NCBI GenBank assembly: GCA_019925105.1
Contig: JAHGAU010000034.1
Location: 620,001 to 684,000, forward strand
DNA from: Niebla homalea
Lineage: Eukaryota > Ascomycota > Lecanoromycetes > Lecanorales > Ramalinaceae
Direction of reading: 5' to 3'
Length of the DNA stretch: 64,000 bases
Position numbers and translations under genes: made by a program. Every line of letters starts with the position of its first letter. Within the stretch, counting starts at the first letter, position 1. Positions 13,130-22,412 of the stretch are shown piece by piece. The notes beneath the pieces are model-generated. The model did no database searches and was not told the DNA's origin. It saw nothing but the letters and a program-made list of their open reading frames with translations.

Positions 13130-13789
13130 TTTCTCCGCAGCGGCTAAGGGACTGAGGCAACTTTTTCCAAGCATACCAGACACTCTTACGTGTTGAGCTG
13201 AATCCCGCTACCCCCTACTTATCCCCATTTTCTTACTCCTTTTTTTGTCCCTCGTACTCCTTTATACACCTCCTCCCACCACCCGCCGTTTCTTTTCGGC
13301 TTCTCTTCTTCCCCTCATCTGTTTACCCTCATCTGCTTACCCTCTCTTGTCTATAATCACAGTCGTTCAGGTTTGCCATGCCTTTCGAGCTTCGATTCGT
13401 CATTTTGTCTGCCACCATCTTTACGCCGCCTTCGCCTAAGTCACAAACCCCACATCCTTCAGCTGGGAGGAGGAAGCTCATCTCGTCGTCTCGTGCGCTG
13501 GCTCCACATCTACTACGGATTCGCAGGTTGTCCGTTGGCAGTCAAACGATGCTCTACTATATTACGATGCTTGGATCTGCTCACCAGGTAACGTAAAAAA
13601 ATCATGGGGACGAGCTGTGCTTCTTTCAAATCTGTGTCTCTCAAGCGGGTGGGAGGAACGTGGTCGCGCTCGCATAACTGGAGTTCTTCAAGAAAAGGTT
13701 GGAGTCCTCACATCCCTTGAACTTAAGGTGCATCGGGTTGATTTGCGCCGTCTTCATGAGTGCCACCTTAAATAGTGGAAAGACCTGCC
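13130..13789. other. Left part of gene island, no secure gene; pyrimidine-rich, promoter-like tract
   Basis: This has normal base composition. A strongly C/T-rich tract (about 13200-13345) includes two tandem 14-bp units starting CCTCATCTG (13313-13340), a composition typical of fungal promoters or 5' leaders on the plus strand. An open frame at 13378-13596 (72 codons) starts with ATG shortly downstream and ends just after a GTAACG that could be a splice donor, but I find no convincing continuation and no recognisable domain. It could be the 5' end of an eroded gene or noncoding sequence. Confidence 0.35.
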
Positions 13790-14626
13790 CTATTCAACGA
13801 ATTGTACTACAACCTCATCTCTCCCTTCTTCAGTAGTGATCTTCAAATCATCCATCATCTCACTATACACCCACCCCTGCCGCTCCATCTGCTCCCTTTC
13901 TGCAGCCCCTATTCCTTTCCCCTCCTCCGCTCCCACATCTTTCTCCAACATGGTAAACTGCTTATCATGCAATTCCCCTCCTTCCTCCATGGAACCAAAA
14001 GCCCACCACCCGCCATTCCCCCTCAACAGCTGCTTGTTCATACAAACCCTGAACTTCTCACCAGGCCCAACATCCGATTGAGTCAGGCCACCAAATCCCT
14101 TGGATGGGCCCGAATACTGGAAGATGCGGTCGAGGGAGAGGAATTGGCTTATCGTCAAGCCTACATCTCCTGCCTTCTCCTCCTCCCTTGGCCTACTCGC
14201 ACCCTGACCATCTTCAGGCCCCTCCACACAAGGGGGCCAGACGGTCTCGAACCGATTCCACGCCTGCTGCCTCAGATCCTCGCTCGTCCCGTCCGGGTGC
14301 CGGCCGTAATTGACCTTCATCCCGCTGACGAGCACGATCACCCGGTTCGGGTCGTCGACGCTGCGTAACAATGGGAATGCGCCGTGGAAGAGACCGCCAT
14401 GGCGGGTATGGTTGCCATTGTCGAGGACGGAGCCGTTGGTTAGGAAAGTGATGGGCCGGGCTGGCGGCGTTGCTGAGGCGATGCGTACGGTGAGGATTAG
14501 GTGAAGGGCGTCTCTCGCATCGGGGGGTTGGTGAGAGAGAGAGATACGCGGGGTCGGGGTGCTGAGGGCGATGGTGAGGTGTGCCTCTGCTGCTGGGGGC
14601 GAAGTGGGGTCGGTGGTGGGGGGCAT
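13790..14626 (-). CDS. Uncharacterised fungal protein, 278 residues, single exon
   Basis: An uninterrupted 278-codon frame of normal composition, starting at an ATG with A at -3 (GGAAATGCC) and needing no intron. I do not recognise a named domain. The N-terminus (1-35) is rich in Pro, Ser and Thr. Residues 41-105 alternate hydrophobic strands (LHLILTVRIA, PITFLTNGSVLDNG, NRVIVLVSGM). There is an acidic, low-complexity insert at about 134-153 and conserved-looking aromatic/Gly segments at 123-131 (WNRFETVW), 167-181 (DRIFQYSGPSKGFGG) and 201-212 (LRGNGGWWAFGS). The C-terminus is Glu-rich. There is no signal peptide or membrane segment, so it is probably intracellular. The layout resembles beta-rich fungal hypothetical proteins, but that is only an impression. 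It is divergent from the metallopeptidase gene, with about 1.07 kb between the starts. Codon use shows no RIP damage. Confidence 0.75.
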   Translation of the reverse strand: MPPTTDPTSPPAAEAHLTIALSTPTPRISLSHQPPDARDALHLILTVRIASATPPARPITFLTNGSVLDNGNHTRHGGLFHGAFPLLRSVDDPNRVIVLVSGMKVNYGRHPDGTSEDLRQQAWNRFETVWPPCVEGPEDGQGASRPREEEKAGDVGLTISQFLSLDRIFQYSGPSKGFGGLTQSDVGPGEKFRVCMNKQLLRGNGGWWAFGSMEEGGELHDKQFTMLEKDVGAEEGKGIGAAEREQMERQGWVYSEMMDDLKITTEEGRDEVVVQFVE

Positions 14627-15692
14627 TTCCAGCGGTGCAGTAGGAATGTGGTGAGGGTGAGTGTGATTGATGGGTTTGGACTTCTTCCTTCTTTGCTTTG
14701 CTTATTGCAACCCTGACAAATGCTGGTAATGCTTGTGACTTTTCTGTATTTGATGGAATGGATGCATTTTAATGAATGAGACACGAGAGATTGACACGTC
14801 ATACGAATCCTTCAGCCTTACCACCTTTCAAGCCTACCTTCTCTTCGATCGGAGCCAATTGCAACGTGCCATCATCTGTGTCCTTGTGCGAGGGAGGAGT
14901 AGCCAAGGCTCGTGCGCCACGGTGGCAGTGGTCTTATTAATCCTTCATTGGCTGTGCCAGTTTCATCCTTCCTGCTGCGCGAATCCTTAAAGGATCATCT
15001 GATACGAATCCACGAAGAAACCAGTAGACGTTCCGACAGTATGTGAATAGTTCCCTTTGCCTCCTCCAACAAGGGGGATGTGATTGCGGCTTCAATCTCG
15101 AAACTCCAATCCCGTAATCACCATGCCTCCAGCTGGGCGTTTTTGAGCTGTAGAGGCAATTGTTGGCAGTCTGCTATTACATCTGTTCCTTCGGGCTTGC
15201 CACGGTGGGCTGTAATCGATAATCGCTCTATCATCTTCATTGATTGCCAAGATTGCTGTACTTCGTGCCTCATCCTTCCCTACGCTCTGAATGTACGGCA
15301 GTGTTCTCCTAGAGCGCCAATCTCTTTCGATGCCACCCCCTTTCTCACTTCTATAGCACACAATGCATCCCTCGCTCTCTTCAATGAGTAGACGTGGCAA
15401 TGCATACCAACCCTCTGCCATGTTTCACGAGCTCCTTCTTGTCAGATGGGGACACCATCCTGCTCTTGTCTAAGCAGGCTTCCAGTCATCACCGATTGAA
15501 CCTTCAGTGGTGGCATATAAGAAGCAGGAAGCACGCTTTTCTCATGGATATACTCTCCTCCTTCTTCCTTGTAACCTCCTTGGCGTGTCTACTGCTTCTT
15601 CTCTTCGAACATCAGTACTCTAGCTCCTGCATCGCAAAGATACACAAGTCAAAACTTTTATCGCACCTTTTATTCTCCACGTAAAGCCTGCG
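14627..15692. promoter_or_regulatory. Divergent intergenic region between the two genes
   Basis: About 1.07 kb of normal base composition separating two genes that point away from each other, so it should carry both promoters. It contains overlapping open frames on both strands (plus 15080-15391, minus 15092-15421, 103 and 109 codons). Because these occupy the same DNA and show no recognisable domain, I treat them as chance. A TATAA and CT-rich tracts lie near the right end, upstream of the peptidase gene. The 14627-14760 stretch next to the other start is G-rich on the plus strand (C-rich on the coding strand) without an obvious TATA box. Confidence 0.5.
15516..15612 (+). promoter_or_regulatory. 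Probable core promoter of the metallopeptidase gene
   Basis: TATAA at 15516-15520 (in GCATATAAGAAG) lies 173 bp before the ATG. It is followed by CT-rich tracts at about 15553-15580 and 15592-15606, the usual arrangement upstream of fungal transcription starts. This implies a leader of roughly 100 bases. Inferred from sequence only. Confidence 0.45.
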
Positions 15693-16776
15693 ATGGCCGG
15701 TCTTACCAGACATGCTCTATTAGCCGCTGCCCTATTCGGGATAGCACAAATCAGCAACGCCATTCCAACGGCAGCACCTCGTTCTTTCAACAACGCAATC
15801 AGAAGTCTTTCGAAGCGAAATGCTGTGGTCTTCGAGGACTGCGGCGAAGAGGGCAGCGACAAGAGACAGAAAGCCGGATTAGCGTGGAATGAAGCATCTC
15901 TTCTGGCTACGTTCACCAATACCGGCACGTATGGCGAGGACAACACCAAATTTAAGGACACCAAAGCGTGAGTTGAAGCCCCATGACCCAGAAATTCCTC
16001 CTCATTTTCTCCAAAAGCCCCTGTCTGAGAAGCAATAAACGCGTACTGATGCTCAATTATCAGTTACCAGAACCACTTCCTGGACTCCGATTTCGATACT
16101 GTCCAGAAGATGAACAGCGCCATTTACGATGGCTCCAGCGGGGACCAAGGCAACGCGCTTCAGCTCAAGTTCATCATTTCCTGCAAAGAGACAGATGCGT
16201 GCAGTGATGCCCTCGCCGTCACGGACGCTGCGCCATTGACGGACAATTTCACACCGACAATTCGTCTATGCCCCAAATTCTTCACGGACGACCGCACGAA
16301 AAACACTCTCGACTCCAAGACATACAAGCAAAAGCCGGGGCGTAGAGACAACAGCTGGTGTCAGCCCCAGCAGCCCTTCAAGTTCTTCGAGACGGCAGGG
16401 CATACCTTTTTGCACGAGATGACGCATCTGGATCAATTAGGAGGTCAGTATCCCTTCACTTCTTCACGGACGGCAAGAAAAAAGGACCATTTGACTAACT
16501 ATAATAGTCGCTGCCGGCCTATCCGAGCGCGGCATCGCCAACTCCCCCATCCGAACGCACGGCACCGACGACATCTACGCGATCGCTACCGGTTACAACA
16601 GCGCAGACCCTAATAGAGCGGCCCGTCAACTCAAGGCCAATTGGGATACGTATAACAACGACAATTCAAAGAAGAAGCCCGAGATTGAGCGAGTGGAGAA
16701 CGCGGAGAGTTACGCGGCGGCGGCGACGGAATTCTGGTTCCAGTCAAAGTGTGGATGGGATTCGATCTTGGAATGA
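15693..16776 (+). CDS. Secreted aspzincin-type zinc metallopeptidase (M35/deuterolysin-like), three exons
   Basis: Predicted exons 15693-15967, 16064-16443 and 16508-16776 give 924 nt, 307 residues. Residues 1-23 form a signal peptide (hydrophobic 8-20, ending SNA). A Lys-Arg at 41-42 (SLSKR) is a likely Kex2 site ending a short propeptide. HEMTH at 209-213 is the HExxH zinc motif, with Glu as catalytic base. GTDDIYA at 237-243 matches the aspzincin GTxDxxYG signature, its second Asp (240) being the presumed third zinc ligand; the last Gly is Ala here. A later SYAAAATEFWF also fits the family. Six cysteines suggest disulfides, in keeping with secretion. The M35 fold is shared by deuterolysins and lysine-specific endopeptidases, but substrate cannot be told from sequence. 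Exon joins restore one frame across both introns. It is the only recognisable enzyme gene in the window and sits between transposon blocks, a setting often seen for fungal secreted virulence proteins; that role is speculative here. Confidence 0.85.
15968..16063 (+). other. Intron 1 of the metallopeptidase gene (96 bp)
   Basis: Donor GTGAGT (15968-15973), acceptor TTATCAG ending at 16063, with TACTGAT/GCTCAAT upstream as possible branch points. Without splicing the frame stops at TGA 15969-15971. Splicing joins GC|T (Ala92) and continues as YQNHFLDSDF. Confidence 0.85.
16444..16507 (+). other. Intron 2 of the metallopeptidase gene (64 bp)
   Basis: Donor GTCAGT (16444-16449), branch-like ACTAAC followed closely by acceptor ATAATAG ending at 16507. 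Splicing joins G|TC (Val219) between the HEMTH helix and the GTDDIYA motif. The short length is typical of fungal introns. Confidence 0.85.
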
Positions 16777-17940
16777 GGCGTGATGATCAAGAAGTCGTTT
16801 GTTGTCAGAGACTGAGCAGCTTTGTAGCGGAATGTTCGGGCGTTTTTGTGTTGTGCAACTAGAGGGGCCCTTGTTCAAAGCAAAAGGATTTTGCAACTAG
16901 AACTTTCCGAAATTGAATTTCTCCTAATCAACCATCTTTCTTCTCTTCCAATTTACCTAAACGTGGATGATTAGGAAGGAAAACTTGTGGGAAAGTATAT
17001 GCGCCTGGTTCAGACTACACATCTTACCGTAAGGTCTTGATGATCATGCAGAGCGTTGTCTAAACTTGCCAACGTTGTAAGGCTTGTTCTCTTTGCTTTG
17101 TGAGCACTGAACTCCCGTATTATTGGTTGCTTGTGTCCAGAGGAAGCAATCTAAACCAGAACCGTGTTGGCATAAAGGATACAGACCAGCGCATAGTAGC
17201 AAAGCGAAGGCCATACATTGGACGTGAGATTCTTTCCACAGAGGAGCCTGAAGCTACCGAACGCCGTCTTTGGGACGACCGTGGTCATTAGGTCACCGCA
17301 AGTGAAGAGCCAGAGCCTTGAAACCTCCATGAAACCCCACCGCATGGTGCCATGATCTGTTGGGCCAATTGTGTCCCTGGCAATCTAGCCATCTGCTCAC
17401 CTCGGTCCACAACGATTTGCGTCAGTAGTTGTGCATCGTCAGTACGTACCTCGTCCATCTCATTGGAAACAATATACTATTAGTTGAGTTGTGCTTCACG
17501 CAGGACAAGCGACTCCCATCGGTCAGCCATTGCACATTATCAAAGCATGAAAAGACGTGTGAGGGGTCGGGAGGCACGGCCCAAGCGCAAATCTTTGATC
17601 ATTTCCGGCTTTCGGTACGAGCGCTTGGGAATGGGGATGGTTGCCGCGTTTATGCGACGCCAGGTCAGTAAGCTTTAAGAGAGAAGTGGTTCCGCCAGGC
17701 TTGAACAGGCCGTCATAGGCCTCGCAACGCTGATGGGAGTCGGCGAGTTCACGTGGATTGGAGGATCAGGACGTGAAGGAGACGGTAAAGTGTCCAAGGT
17801 GGTATGGGCTAATAGGGAGGCAGCATTATTAGAAGGATCGCAAGCAAGATCTCTAATACCTAATTGAAGCTGATGTAGTGTGATAAGTTGAGGCGAGGTT
17901 TCAAATTTACATTATTGGCATACATAAATATACTTCTTTC
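16777..17940. other. Right part of gene island; no secure gene, possible pseudogene at 17484-17867
   Basis: This has normal composition. Beyond the peptidase 3' UTR, short overlapping frames occur on both strands (plus 17100-17291, minus 17151-17345) with no recognisable product. One plus-strand frame is open from about 17484 to 17867 apart from a single TAA at 17676-17678. Its second half reads like protein (GLATLMGVGEFTWIGG), but I recognise no family. It may be an eroded exon or chance. No tRNA or repeat is evident. Confidence 0.3.
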
Positions 17941-18129
17941 TTATCTTTGACGACGCAATGCGTAAATTATACGATATTGATATAATTACTATTTAATAAA
18001 CTTTCCTCGGAGGTTCGCTTATATTTCCCGGGTCGTTAACTATTAATTATCTGAATTTTTTTTTACGAGTCGTAATATATTATCAATTTATATTAAGGTC
18101 GTTAAAATCGCTATTACGTATAAGCATCC
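17941..18129. other. Transition from gene island to AT-rich repeat
   Basis: Base composition falls sharply from about 17941. It includes a GC-richer patch (TTTCCCGGGTCGTTAAC near 18026-18042). No feature recognised. Confidence 0.4.
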
Positions 18130-20040
18130 AAGAAACTTATAAGCGCTTTAAGCAATCTTAAATAATAATAAAAATTATTAAAATAAAAAACGTTTAGATA
18201 GGTAAAATAGTGGGTTTTTTTAATAATTTGTTTTTATTAAGCTTTCTTAACGGACGGGTATACCCGTAACCCCCCTTATAAGCTATAGTATACAACGTTT
18301 TTAAAGACTAATTACAGGTTCCGTTATTTTAATTAAAAAAGTTATCTTAAGAATTAACAGTATTAAAAATAAAGGGGGGGGGAGTTAAAGGGGGTAAGTT
18401 AAAAAAAAAACGTTAGGTTAAAAAACTTATAAGCAAGTGGAAAACTTATAAGTATCCTGGATACTTATAAGTTATCCTGCAGGAGATACTTACGAGCGCT
18501 TAAAGGTTAAGCGAAAAAGGATATATGATTTTTCTGCTTAATCGACTTACGTAGCCTTAAAGTATTTATATCCTGGTTCAAGAATTTGCAGATGTTATAT
18601 AGTTTTCTGTATTACTTATTAAGTAACTCTGGAATTTTATTTAATTAAAATATTTAATATGATCTTTTTATGAATCTTAGCTCGTAATATACGTAACGGT
18701 CTATTCCTTCAACTATTTAAGTTACGTATAAAAGACCTTTTGATAATAGGTTTCTTATTTTCAAAGTATACGGACGATTAGGAGTTATAGCGGTATATCT
18801 TAATTTATTCTATTAGCGATTTTTCTTTTAAGGGCTACGAGACCTTTAATTACGAGATGAATATTTATTAAATATCTTTAATTTTATATACGTTACTATA
18901 ATTATAAGTTTCAGCCAGCTTTTTAATGTTCTTAAGCCTTTTAACCATCTACTCGTTGATTATTACCGCTTACGATATAAAAGGCTCTTTTTCGGGCTTA
19001 TAATAATAGGCTATATAGAAATATTATAAATTGACTTTTATTAACTGTTAAACGATATTAACGATGAACCGGCTGCTTAAAAGCCTTAAGTATTATTATC
19101 TTCAAGTTAAACTTAAATAAAAAGGATAATGAATTGATTGGTAATAAGCATCGGATCTGGTTATAAATTTGATTTTATATTTTTCTAGTATTTTTTTTTA
19201 AAAAAGTATATATTTCTTAAAGTTATCCACGACAATAATTATAAGTTTATTCGCCATTAAATATTGGAGGATTTTAAGGACGATAATATTTTTTTAAAAA
19301 ATAGGTGTTAAAGTTACGTCCGTAACCAATTAATCCTCCTTAATTATTAGATAACACTTTCAAAGAGTATTCTGGAGCCTCTATTTAATCCTCTTCCTTA
19401 CTTCTCTCGTTAAATATATCCTTAAGTCTTTTCCTCCCAGTATTAAACTCTTCTGTAATCTCTGGAGTAATATAACGGGGTAAATACCGTCCACGATTTT
19501 TGCTTACGATTGCTATTACCCGTATTTCCGAAGTCGTATGCCAGGCCGAAGTCGTCCTATAAAAATCGTACAGGCTCTGCTTCTAACCCTTTTTCGGGCT
19601 TTACATTTAATTCTGGAAAGGGGGAGAGCATGGAAAATACCAAACTTGCTGATGGGTATATGAAGAAATAAAAGTATTAAAAGGGCTAATTAAGGATAGA
19701 ATCAATTTATATACAATTTAAAAAGGGAAAGTATAACGGATTACCATAATATAGTTCCTATACCTTACCAACTTATATAGGGGCTGCGGCCTATTTTCAA
19801 TTACTCTCTATTGCTACCTGCTATTTTATTACTTTTACTCTTTCATTGCCTTCCATCTTTTCTAACTCTTTTCTATATAAGATATTCGCAGGCTTATATC
19901 AGTAGATCTGCGACCTGCTCGAATTAAACGCTAGAAAGCGGGAGGACTTAATACGCTCAGAGCGCTCGTAAGCCTTCAACTACTTAAAAGCTACTTATAA
20001 GTAACTTATAAGTCAAAATATTACTTATAAGCACTTAAAA
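18130..20040 (-). mobile_element. Putative DNA transposon of unknown family with CTTATAAG subterminal motifs
   Basis: The palindrome CTTATAAG occurs five times near the left side (18136, 18275, 18426, 18445, 18464) and three times at the right (19994, 20005, 20024), but I saw none between. A 12-bp inverted pair, CTTACGAGCGCT (18489-18500) and AGCGCTCGTAAG (19961-19972), brackets the same interval. The minus strand between holds a stop-broken coding remnant. Its clearest part, about 19390-19520, reads PRYITPEITEEFNTGRKR and further charged residues. Subterminal repeats around a degraded frame are usual for cut-and-paste elements. I do not recognise the transposase, and exact ends and target duplication were not resolved. 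The LTR-like repeat at 19614 interrupts it. Confidence 0.45.
19614..19863 (+). repeat. LTR-like repeat C, copy 2
   Basis: Same family as 5958-6209 and 42665. The left edge (TGGAAAGGGGGAGAGC, then ATGG) is essentially unmutated; towards the right, CA-to-TA changes increase. It sits at the start side of the putative minus-strand transposase frame, so it is probably an insertion. No second LTR or target duplication found. Confidence 0.6.
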
Positions 20041-21115
20041 TACTCTTTTTAATTTAATTATTAAAATAAAATAAATTATTTATATTAAAATAGCTTAATT
20101 TGTCTTCTTAAATTTAAGTAAAATAATTTTAAAATATTAAGTTATTATAAACAACGGTTAATATAATTTATTTACTTAATTAATTAATTTTTTACGTATT
20201 TTTAAATGTATAATATATTCAGAATAATTTTATAGTTATAAAAACAAAAATTTAAGTTAATTTACTTGTAAAATATAATTGAATTAATTCATCAACAAAG
20301 CGGAAATATATTAAGTTTATTATTTACTTTTTAACGTTATATTAATTACTTATTAATTATATTTCTAAATAATGGTTTTTGTTTAAAATTAAAGAATAAA
20401 TTTTTTTACGTATTATTATATTTATAAACAGACTAATACGTTTAAAACCTTTTTCATAACTTAAGATATTAATATTGTATATATTATATAAAAAACTTTA
20501 CCTTTTTTTTTCCTTATGATTAAGCTAAATAATACTTTTTATAGTTTGAGATTTTTTTTATGAATTATTCTTAGTTTCTAATTTTAGTATTTAAAGGTTT
20601 TAAATGAATCCTATTTTTATATATTGTTCTTTTTTTTCTTATTTTTCTCGAAAAACGTTAAAAAGCCGATTAAGATTATATTATAATATTTATAAAAAAT
20701 CTTATATTAACTGATTTCGTTTAAAATAGTACCGGGTCGTTTAAGTTACTATTTTAGTATATTAACCTTCTATATATTATAATAAACTGTTAATTTAATA
20801 TATTATAATTTATCATTTAAAGTCATTAAAAAAATATGATAGGAATATAGGTAATATACTTAAAAAAAAAACTTATATATATAATTCTTTGAGCTTAACT
20901 TAAAAACATTTCCGTTAAACGGATTGATAATATATAAAGTAATTAATAATGTTTATAATTATATTATTCTTTATATATTTAAATACGTTAACCTTTCGTC
21001 TTGTTATTTATATATTAGTTTTAACATTAAATTCCTTTTTTTAATACTTAACGATTATATTATATAATAATATTTTTTTTAAACTGACTTTATTATAATA
21101 AAACGTTTTTATAAT
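20041..21115. repeat. RIP-degraded AT-rich sequence, nothing identified
   Basis: Stops in every frame, very low CpA/TpG. No recognisable domain, terminal repeat or RNA gene. Confidence 0.4.
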
Positions 21116-22079
21116 TGTTAGCGCATAGCGCTCAGCAAGCGCTTAGCGTATATCAAGTATACCAAGCACCGGCTTACTTAGGGGCTATGGTTAAATGGCG
21201 CAGCCAGTTAAGCGGTGGCTTTTAGAATTAAGGGCTTTAGGAGTTTAAGCCTTTCATATATAGGTATACGTAATTATGACGGGGGCTAAAGTTATTATTA
21301 CCGTAATTTAAGCTATTCTTAAGACCGGTTATTTAGGATCAAATTACGTTTAGTTAATTTATAGTTTTTTAAGAATTAATTTACCTTTTAATTTAAGTAT
21401 TAAATTTATGATTATATTTTACGTTTTTTATAAACCCTTTTAATTCGCCCCGTTATTATAGGCCGGCGGAACCTATTTAATATTTTAATTCTTCTTCCCT
21501 TTAAAATAAAAAACTTGAAGTTAAATATGTCTTTTTATTTTCCGGAAAAATCTATAGAAGTTATTAATAATAAAAACCTTTAAGGATTAATTTAAGGATT
21601 AAGTTAAAAACTTTTCCTTAAAGAAAATATCGTAATTTATAAAGCGTTAATTAATCTTTAAGTTGATTTAGATCGCTTGAAGTAAATACGACTTTAACGT
21701 AATAAAACTTTAATTAAAGCTTAAAGGCTAAAGCTTAAATAAAAAATTAATTAAAAAAGTAAGACCGAAGCTTTTAAACGTTGTCTTCTTTTCGTAGTCT
21801 TAATAATATTAATTTAGATATTAGAAAGACCTTATTAATAACGTATTACGCCGTTATTTAACGGGTTATAAATAGCCTTTTACCCTTTAAACTTAATAAA
21901 TCTTTTAAGTTAATTATTTAGTTCAAGTATACAGATAAGTCCGAAAATAATATGAATAATAATTTATTATCGTAAAAAAGTCTTTCTTGTTAAGCCCGGA
22001 CTACTTCTTAAACGATTATATTAAAATCGTATATTATTTATAGTTTATTAAATATATAGTTTAAAACCTAAACCCTTTT
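21116..22079 (+). repeat. Left rim and body of an older element, split by the Gypsy insertion; tRNA-like segment
   Basis: A GC-richer stretch (21116-21290) starts TGTTAGCGCATAGCGCT and includes AGCGCT-rich inverted motifs. TGGCGCAGCCAG at 21196-21207 resembles a pol III A box, and GAGTTTAAGCC at 21241-21251 resembles a RIP-altered B box, at tRNA-like spacing. I could not fold a proper cloverleaf, so a SINE-like or LTR rim is as likely as a tRNA gene. From about 21650 the plus strand shows a stop-broken coding frame. The element was interrupted at 22075-22079 (CTTTT) and resumes at 40509. Confidence 0.35.
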
Positions 22080-22412
22080 TATTAGACTGACTCCGCTGGC
22101 GGCACGCCGGCGGGACTAATAAAGGTAGGTATAGAAAACGTAACGTTACGGTCTGGATTTTCAGGTACTAGTTTAATAAATAGATTAATAGTAAAATTAA
22201 TTCTTAAGGAGCTTAGAAAGAACGGGGATATAGCCTTTACTTAAGGTAAAAGCGATAGTTATCCCGTTTTATATTAATTAAGCTATAGCTTATAAATAAC
22301 GTATATTAAAGCCATTATTAAAGCTTTTTATTAAGGCTTTTTAACTTACTTTAACGTAAAAATATAACGTATTATTATAACGCCGGCGTAAAGGTAACGT
22401 TAACTATTAATA
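22080..22412 (-). repeat. Left (3') LTR of the Gypsy element
   Basis: 333 bp. On the plus strand it starts TATTAGACTGACTCC and ends TATTAATA. The outer left part keeps a GC-rich stretch (GCTGGCGGCACGCCGGCGGG), while the inner right part is RIP-mutated compared with the partner LTR. Confidence 0.88.

Noticed and set aside
13245..13591. Short plus-strand frames in the CT-rich tract
   Set aside because: Ser/Leu/Pro-rich translations of a pyrimidine-rich promoter-like tract; no domain or clear splice partner.
13775..14802. Other open frames overlapping the 278-residue gene (197, 101, 81, 71, 69, 64 codons)
   Set aside because: They are shadows in other frames of the minus-strand gene, with low-complexity Pro/Leu/Ser or Arg-rich translations.
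15080..15421. Overlapping open frames of 103 and 109 codons on opposite strands
   Set aside because: They share the same DNA, lie in the divergent promoter region and show no recognisable domain; at most one could be real and neither is supported.
15620..15964. Minus-strand 114-codon frame over the peptidase exon 1
   Set aside because: Antisense shadow of a well-supported signal-peptide exon.
16160..16351. Minus-strand 63-codon frame in peptidase exon 2
   Set aside because: Antisense to the coding exon; no independent support.
21181..21260. A functional tRNA gene
   Set aside because: A- and B-box-like strings are present, but I could not build acceptor and anticodon stems that pair.
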